64,000 bases of DNA from Saprospiraceae bacterium (GTDB lineage: Bacteria > Bacteroidota > Bacteroidia > Chitinophagales > Saprospiraceae). Shown piece after piece: positions 58,550-64,000 of this stretch (position 1 is the stretch's first letter; the number at the start of each line of letters is the position of its first letter). Under the pieces are notes generated by a model. It did not search any database. It saw only the letters and a list, made by a program, of their open reading frames with translations, and was not told where the DNA came from. Both the position numbers and the translations under genes were made by a program. The stretch covers positions 62,001 to 126,000 of the forward strand of contig JABDMH010000094.1 of the NCBI GenBank assembly GCA_013001595.1, given 5' to 3'.

Positions 58550-59782
58550 ATGAAACTAATCTATTTAGTCCCTTTTTGTCTGTTTTTATGTCATTCAGAA
58601 CTACAGGCACAGTGTGAACGTGCAAAGATGGTCTCAGACTATGAGACCTACTATCTGGGCAGCAATGTATCAAGCCAAGATCTCAAATGGACAGGGAATG
58701 CTGATGCCTGTACACCAGGCCAAATATCTCCCCTAGCCATTGACCGTATGATGATCAGGTTGAATTACTTCCGAAGACTAGCACATGTATCCAGCGAAAT
58801 TCATCTTGATACAGCATTGACTAAAATGTGCCAGGAGGCAGCTGTTATGATGCACAAAAACAATAAGTTAAGTCATGATCCACCGGAAAGCTGGACATGT
58901 TATACTGATGATGGGCGGAAGGCGGCCAGTAAGTCAAATCTTGCATTGGGTGCCCACTCCGTTAATGCCTTATCTCTATACATGCGAGATCCTGGTGCTA
59001 AAAATGGTGCCGTAGGTCATAGAAGATGGATTTTGTACAGCAGAGCGAAAGACATTGGTTTGGGATCAACTTCGCGAGCACATGCTATGTACGTTATCCA
59101 CAACAGACAGGATGCTCCAGATGACCTTGACTATGTGACCTATCCAAGTGAGGGCTTTTTTCCCGCAGCTCTACTACCCGAGCGCTGGTCATTTTCTAAA
59201 CCAAGGGCCAAGTTTGGTGATGCATCAGTAATAATGATGGACACCGATGGCAATTCAATACCTGTCACTGTACTTGAGGTAAAAAATGGATTTGGAGATA
59301 ATACAATCGTCTGGGAACCAGAACAGGGCCTCATCGATCGAAATAAACCCTATGATCAAGATTTTGATGTATTCATCGCTGATGTTGGTATTAAAGATAG
59401 TATGATAAGCTTCTCGTACCGGGTCACTTTAGCTCCTGTCGTTCATCCTCCAGAATGCGAGTCAGGCTCAGCGTGGCTTGAAGAGGATTGTGCCTGTGTT
59501 CAGGCCCAAACCACATCGATTACTGGCCGGCAAATCTTGGACATTCACCCATATCCAAATCCAGCATCTGAATACGTGATTATATCTGATGAAGATCTAA
59601 ATCGCCTCACGGAAGAAACGACGGCAAGACTTTACGACATCTATGGAAGAAGTATCCAACAATGGGACAAAGGGACTCTAAAGCGAGGGCTACCGGTCCA
59701 TCAAATTCCAAATGGCATGTATATCCTGAAGATCCAAGACAAACAACTGACAAGCAGTATAAGGCTGCGTATACTGCATTGA
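58550..59782 (+). CDS. T9SS-secreted CAP (SCP/PR-1) domain protein
   Basis: 410 residues. Signal peptide 1-19 (ends ELQAQ). A CAP-like domain (about 65-185) has IRLNYFRRLAHV, NKLSHDPPESW and NGAVGHRRWILYSRAKDIG, typical of prokaryotic CAP/YkwD-like proteins. A beta-rich region follows, then a T9SS type A sorting domain (about 325-410, starting near IHPYPNPASEY, ending SSIRLRILH). CAP proteins bind lipids or ions or act as proteases in some cases; the function here is unknown. It is monocistronic. Confidence 0.88.
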   Translation: MKLIYLVPFCLFLCHSELQAQCERAKMVSDYETYYLGSNVSSQDLKWTGNADACTPGQISPLAIDRMMIRLNYFRRLAHVSSEIHLDTALTKMCQEAAVMMHKNNKLSHDPPESWTCYTDDGRKAASKSNLALGAHSVNALSLYMRDPGAKNGAVGHRRWILYSRAKDIGLGSTSRAHAMYVIHNRQDAPDDLDYVTYPSEGFFPAALLPERWSFSKPRAKFGDASVIMMDTDGNSIPVTVLEVKNGFGDNTIVWEPEQGLIDRNKPYDQDFDVFIADVGIKDSMISFSYRVTLAPVVHPPECESGSAWLEEDCACVQAQTTSITGRQILDIHPYPNPASEYVIISDEDLNRLTEETTARLYDIYGRSIQQWDKGTLKRGLPVHQIPNGMYILKIQDKQLTSSIRLRILH

Positions 59783-59874
59783 TTACAGGATCTGATTGCA
59801 AAATGTTATTCTGCAGCTATTGGTTAGTCGGTACAGGGTTTGCATCTTATTATTGATATCGCTACTTTCGGCAC

Positions 59875-60303
59875 ATGCGAGCGATCGTAATCACATGCCT
59901 CTTAGTGATGCCACTATATGTCCTTGCCCAGGATAACATCATTGGATTTTGGCAAGGGAAGATGAAAAGCACTGCCGGCAACTATATTTTCACACTACGC
60001 ATCAAACCTGATTATGCCGAGAATGCCAAGCAATTGAGCGCCGTGGCTATGCACAATCGTAACGGTGTCAATGAGGTGATCGAATTGATTGGAACCTTGT
60101 ATAGCGATAATTCAGTCTATTTCAGAGAAAAGGGAGATCTACAAAAGCGTGTGGACGATGGCAGTGGCTTTAGCTGTTTGCAGTTTCTGCTAAAATTCAA
60201 CCGTGGAGAACCCGAACTCGATGGACATTGGCAGGCATATCGAGACTTCAAGCGCTATCGCAAGGGTCGCCTATTACTACAACGACACCTTGCAAAGGCC
60301 TAG
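59875..60303 (+). CDS. Small secreted protein, unknown
   Basis: 142 residues. Signal peptide 1-18 (ends VLAQD), then a beta-rich body with GFWQGKMKSTAGNYIFTLRI and LDGHWQAYRDFKRYRKG. I recognise no named family; the first part resembles lipocalin-like folds often seen as single-domain hypotheticals in Bacteroidota. A TACTTTCG element (one mismatch from -7 consensus) precedes the ATG by about 12 bases. A terminator follows at 60376. Confidence 0.7.
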   Translation: MRAIVITCLLVMPLYVLAQDNIIGFWQGKMKSTAGNYIFTLRIKPDYAENAKQLSAVAMHNRNGVNEVIELIGTLYSDNSVYFREKGDLQKRVDDGSGFSCLQFLLKFNRGEPELDGHWQAYRDFKRYRKGRLLLQRHLAKA

Positions 60304-60375
60304 GAGATTGTTGAAATACCAACTCTGCTTCGTTCGCTGCCTCTTTTGCCAGCATACATCACCAAAAATACTCGA

Positions 60376-60403
60376 CATAGCGGGGGCTATGCCTGTGTTT
60401 TTT
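60376..60403 (+). terminator. Intrinsic terminator after the small secreted gene
   Basis: CATAGC-GGGG-GCTATG (60376-60391) is followed after six bases by TTTTTT (60398-60403), about 70 bases past the stop codon at 60303. Confidence 0.55.
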
Positions 60404-60510
60404 GACTCGTCTGCGACCAAAATAAGCTAGCGAGCCAAATCGAGCCAGTAATTCAACAGTCTCCTAGAATGTTGATCTAGTTGGCATTACTATTCGATAT
60501 TCCTGCGCAC

Positions 60511-63483
60511 TTACTTTCCATTGGCATCGGCAGCAGGCATCATCACTACCTCAATATAATTCTCAGGATTGAAAGTCCGCTTTGCCATATCCACGATATC
60601 TTCAGGGCTGATCTGCTCGATCACTGGTAGGTAGTTTTCCAATAAAATCATGTTAGGATCTAGATCGTAGGAGTATAAGCTTTTCAAGGCATTCGCCCAG
60701 TACCTATTTTCTTTGAGATTCTTAATCCGTGATTGCTTGAGGATTTCCCTCACCTTCTGTAGGTCCTCCTCAGACACACCTCCATTCTTAATCTTCTGTA
60801 TGTCATCCAGGGCTGTTTGAATCAATTCATCCACTCGATCGGGATCAGCATTGAACGAGAGGCTGACAGATTGCCCTTCTTTCGGAATCTTTGATACATT
60901 TCCGCGAACTCCTACCCCATACACTCCACCTTTGTCTTCACGCATAGATTCCCGAAGTTTATTCCTCAGCACCTCCATTAACATGTTGTGCTTACGACGA
61001 TCTGCTTCAACATCCCAGTCCATCTCCCCACTCCAACTCATCTCCACCTGCGTTTTTGGAGCTGCTCCATAGGAAAAACGTTCAATATGCTTGCCTTCCG
61101 CTACATGGGCTCCCACATCCTTCCAATCTTCTTCTCTCTCTATATTTGGTAGGCTACCTATGTACTTCTCCACCAATGGACGGATAGAATCTAACGTAAA
61201 ATTACCCACGAATACAAAGCTGAAGTCAGATGCATCAGCAAATCTATCGTTATATACCTCCATGATCTTATCAAGAGAAGCTTCATCCAACTCTTCAGCG
61301 GTCGGGACACCTCGCCGCTTATGATCGCCATATTTGATTTCGCTGACCTTCTCACGGTAATAATTTCTCGGGTCTACCAAGTAGTTTTGGAGGATTTGCT
61401 TTTGTCTGCTTATTATTGATTGATATGCCTCTGGATCTTTACGTGGATCAGTAAAATACATATAGATCAATTGAAACATCGTCTCCAAATCCTTAATGGT
61501 GCTGAAACCCGACATTCCTTCTTCCAACTCACTGATGTAAGGAGAAACATTCAGTTGTTTCCCAGCCATCATCTTTTGCAATTGTATTTGATCAAAATCT
61601 GCAATACCGGACTGATTCAGTATGGCGGACGCCAAAGATGCTGACCGATAGTCTTCATCGGGATAGATGGAATGCCCACCAGGACTGAAGGCATTGAATC
61701 TGATTTCGTCGTTCTGAAAATCACTGGGCTTTAAGATCACTTGAACGCCATTGGACAGCACCCACTCAGTAACTGCCAGATCATCCAATGTTTTTGTATC
61801 AACGACCTTACCTGCGTCCGGGTCTTCTCCTAAGAGGGGCACATTGGCCACTTCATCCTCATAGGGTTCAACCGACTTCATATCGACCTCCTTTAGGAGG
61901 TCGAGGATATCCTCTTCAGCTGGTAGTGGTACATCTTCTTTATCCGGACCTGTAACGATGATTACGCGATTTTCACCATCAGTAATCCAAGATTTCGCCA
62001 AGGCATTGACTTCTTCTAAGCTGATGGTAGGCAACAACGCTTGTGCAAGTTGAAATCTTTGGGTCGGACTAGGCACAGGATTCTCATTCAGGAAATTATA
62101 GACATACTGCATGGCTAAAGTGCCTGACTGAGTCTTATCCTCTTCCTTGGCCGTGGTTTCGGCTTCACTAATCATTTCAATCCGAGTTCGATCTAGTTCT
62201 GATGCCGTGAATCCGTGTTCAAGTACCCGTTTATTCTCGGTCAATACAGACGCCAGTCCCTTCATTACTTCTCCCTCTCCCGAGGTGACATAAGCTGTAT
62301 AGGTATCTAGATTGCCCACAAAACGCCCATATCCCGAATATCCATATAGGAATGGTGGATCTGCTGCCTGTCGCAATTCATTGAGCCGATTATTCAACAT
62401 CCGATTGTACGTATTTCGTACGAGTGAGGTGCGGTAGTCCTTGAGGTCCTTGACGGGCTTGTGGGGATGTTTGTACATCACTTGTGCCGTGGTGAAATTT
62501 GCCTCCTTGTCCTTAGTAATCGACACGAGTGTCTGCTCATGGTCTGGAAATCCATATTTTTCCCTTTCCCGCTCATCATCAGGATTAGCAATTTGACCAA
62601 AGCGCTCTTTGATGTCCTTTTCTACCTCCTCGACATCTACGTCTCCAACCACAACCACGGACATTAAGTCCGGTCGATACCAATCACGATAGAAACGCTT
62701 TAAGGCATCGTAGGGAGCTCCGCTGAGAATTTCTTTGGTACCAATGGGCAAGCGATCAGCATATTTTGATCCATGCAGCAGTGTAGGCAAGTACTGGTTA
62801 CGCATACGTTCCTGTGCACTGAGGCCACTGCGCAATTCTGACAAAACAACACCACGTTCCTTGTCAATCTCTTCATCTTCAAAAGTCACGGCATTGGCCC
62901 AATCCTCTAAAATCAGCATGCCCTTATCGAAAATAGCCTGAGAATCGGTACGTACCTGGAGCATGTAGACCGTCTCATCAAAACTAGTATATGCATTTAG
63001 GTCTGCACCAAAACGTGTACCTACGCTCTGTAAATAATCTATGAGTTCACTCTTTTCAAAATGCATCGTGCCATTGAAGGCCATGTGCTCTACGAAATGA
63101 GCCAACCCTTTTTGGTCATCATCTTCATTGATGGATCCAGCCCTTACGGCGAGACGTATCTCAGCTCTTTCTTCTGGTTTCTCGTTCTTCTGAATATAAT
63201 ACGTTAAGCCATTATCCAGCTTACCAGTAATGACACGAGGATCCAAGGGCACCGATTGCATCATCGGATCTGTGGGAGTTTGAGCGGCCTTCTCCATCTT
63301 TTTGGCTACCGCACCACCCAGCTCAGTCCTCGTCTCCTCGGCTGGCATTGATTTAGGTTCGTCGGAGGTATGTACCACCTCTTCCGTAGGCGCCTGAGGG
63401 GCTTCGATGGTAGTGGCTGTCTTAGGAGTGCAGCCTAAGATGAGTATCAATGTTAAAGTGAAAAGGAAACTGATATGTTTCAT
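60511..63483 (-). CDS. Two-domain M16 zinc peptidase, lipoprotein
   Basis: 990 residues. Lipoprotein signal MKHISFLFTLTLILILGCTP with lipobox Cys near 18, then a low-complexity acidic linker. The first M16 domain has the inverted zinc motif HFVEHMAFNGT (near 128) and downstream ERGVVLSELRSGL. A second M16 domain (about 560-980) lacks HxxEH and is probably the inactive partner that completes the clamshell. It degrades peptides in the envelope and belongs with pitrilysin-like enzymes common in Bacteroidota. It is monocistronic. Confidence 0.92.
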   Translation of the reverse strand: MKHISFLFTLTLILILGCTPKTATTIEAPQAPTEEVVHTSDEPKSMPAEETRTELGGAVAKKMEKAAQTPTDPMMQSVPLDPRVITGKLDNGLTYYIQKNEKPEERAEIRLAVRAGSINEDDDQKGLAHFVEHMAFNGTMHFEKSELIDYLQSVGTRFGADLNAYTSFDETVYMLQVRTDSQAIFDKGMLILEDWANAVTFEDEEIDKERGVVLSELRSGLSAQERMRNQYLPTLLHGSKYADRLPIGTKEILSGAPYDALKRFYRDWYRPDLMSVVVVGDVDVEEVEKDIKERFGQIANPDDEREREKYGFPDHEQTLVSITKDKEANFTTAQVMYKHPHKPVKDLKDYRTSLVRNTYNRMLNNRLNELRQAADPPFLYGYSGYGRFVGNLDTYTAYVTSGEGEVMKGLASVLTENKRVLEHGFTASELDRTRIEMISEAETTAKEEDKTQSGTLAMQYVYNFLNENPVPSPTQRFQLAQALLPTISLEEVNALAKSWITDGENRVIIVTGPDKEDVPLPAEEDILDLLKEVDMKSVEPYEDEVANVPLLGEDPDAGKVVDTKTLDDLAVTEWVLSNGVQVILKPSDFQNDEIRFNAFSPGGHSIYPDEDYRSASLASAILNQSGIADFDQIQLQKMMAGKQLNVSPYISELEEGMSGFSTIKDLETMFQLIYMYFTDPRKDPEAYQSIISRQKQILQNYLVDPRNYYREKVSEIKYGDHKRRGVPTAEELDEASLDKIMEVYNDRFADASDFSFVFVGNFTLDSIRPLVEKYIGSLPNIEREEDWKDVGAHVAEGKHIERFSYGAAPKTQVEMSWSGEMDWDVEADRRKHNMLMEVLRNKLRESMREDKGGVYGVGVRGNVSKIPKEGQSVSLSFNADPDRVDELIQTALDDIQKIKNGGVSEEDLQKVREILKQSRIKNLKENRYWANALKSLYSYDLDPNMILLENYLPVIEQISPEDIVDMAKRTFNPENYIEVVMMPAADANGK

Positions 63484-63542
63484 ATCAACTAGGTGTTTAT
63501 AATCGATAAAAATGGATGTATAAGACAGGACGTCATGCAGTG

Positions 63543-63570
63543 CAAAAATAGTCTATATAAGATCGACAAA
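63543..63570 (-). promoter_or_regulatory. Promoter of the M16 peptidase gene
   Basis: On the minus strand TTTG (63567-63570), 16-base spacer, TATTTTTG (63543-63550). This fits -33/-7 with a spacer one base short, about 60 bases before the ATG at 63483. Confidence 0.45.
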
Positions 63571-63616
63571 TGTACATTTTATGTCAAAAGAACCTGCAGA
63601 TCAAAGATACAAGGTC

Positions 63617-64000
63617 TTACATGCCTGGTTTCTGCATGCCTGCAAATGCATCGTTAAATTTGCCTCTACTCATCATATGCATCATTTTACGCATTTGATC
63701 AAATTGTTTGATAAACATGTTGATCTCGTGAATATTTCGACCACATCCGCGAGCAATGCGACGCTTTCTACTCATATTTAGAACTTCAGGATTCCCACGT
63801 TCAAGCGGTGTCATTGACTGGATGATGGATTCTACCTTATTGAAGGCTTTATCATCAATATCCAAGTTTTTGGTCAATTTACTCATCCCGGGGATCATTT
63901 TCATAAGTGATTTGATGTCACCCATCTTCTTGATCTGCTTGAGCTGGCTTTGAAAATCGTTGAAATCAAATTTGTTTTTCTTGATCTTCTTTTCCAGTCG
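63617..64000 (-). CDS. ffh: Signal recognition particle protein Ffh, C-terminal part
   Basis: The frame is open to the right edge; only the last 127 or so residues are visible. The M domain shows MGDIKSLMKMIPGMSKL, MTPLERGNPEVLNMSRKRR and the RNA-binding ARGCGRNIHEINMFIKQFD, then a methionine-rich tail ending GMQKPGM. Ffh with 4.5S RNA targets nascent inner-membrane proteins to FtsY. The GTPase NG domain lies beyond the window. Confidence 0.93.
   Translation of the reverse strand, partial: RLEKKIKKNKFDFNDFQSQLKQIKKMGDIKSLMKMIPGMSKLTKNLDIDDKAFNKVESIIQSMTPLERGNPEVLNMSRKRRIARGCGRNIHEINMFIKQFDQMRKMMHMMSRGKFNDAFAGMQKPGM

Overview
The window looks like the chromosome of a Bacteroidota member, most likely a Saprospiria/Lewinella-type marine or freshwater bacterium. 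Reasons: three secreted proteins end in a type IX secretion (T9SS) type A sorting domain; promoters match the Bacteroidota -7 element TAnnTTTG, often only 10-30 nt before the start codon; Shine-Dalgarno sequences are largely absent; and parA-parB is followed by a DUF5683 membrane protein, an order familiar from this phylum. No rRNA, tRNA, CRISPR array or intact insertion sequence was seen. Species-level placement is inference. Layout: 1-9.5 kb holds two giant minus-strand secreted multidomain proteins (the first runs off the left edge). 9.6-16.1 kb has propionyl-CoA carboxylase beta subunit, an aminotransferase, a NahK-like kinase with DNA polymerase IV, and lipB with an FMN reductase. 16.3-18.7 kb is parA-parB-DUF5683. 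18.7-24.6 kb has an SCP2 protein, a SPOR-like secreted protein, fmt, and an M1 peptidase/double-ATPase ABC operon whose leader carries strong hairpins. 24.9-30 kb has a DUF6580 membrane protein, a PgpH-type c-di-AMP phosphodiesterase coupled to a cobalamin adenosyltransferase, a LolD/MacB-type ATPase and a deoxynucleoside kinase. 30-36.5 kb has an SGNH hydrolase, a decayed cupin gene, a TauE/SafE permease, acetoacetyl-CoA synthetase, an SpoU methyltransferase and a large membrane protein. 36.5-42.4 kb has pyrG, arsM-arsR, yebC and dnaG. 42.4-45.5 kb has a frameshifted TPR pseudogene, rmuC and a tiny membrane ORF below a Fur-box-like palindrome. 45.7-50.7 kb is an operon of prolyl oligopeptidase, cdaA, M20 dipeptidase and trmD. 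50.9-60.3 kb has secreted proteins (two T9SS clients: a subtilase and a CAP-domain protein), miaE, a SPOR protein and a DUF368 transporter. 60.5-64 kb has a two-domain M16 peptidase and the 3' end of ffh. How the parts connect: cdaA makes and pgpH is predicted to degrade c-di-AMP, so both ends of that signalling pathway are here. The adenosyltransferase and pccB both belong to the B12-dependent propionyl-CoA/methylmalonyl-CoA route, although the mutase is not in view. Many genes concern peptide breakdown at or outside the cell surface (M1, M16, S9, S8, M20), in keeping with a proteolytic lifestyle. Most of the window is ordinary core genome. I found no clear new defence or mobile system. The best leads are regulatory and small-scale: the 15-bp Fur-type palindrome above a 30-residue membrane ORF, the leader RNA region upstream of the M1 peptidase, the ArsR operator wrapped around a -7 box, and two genes caught in decay.
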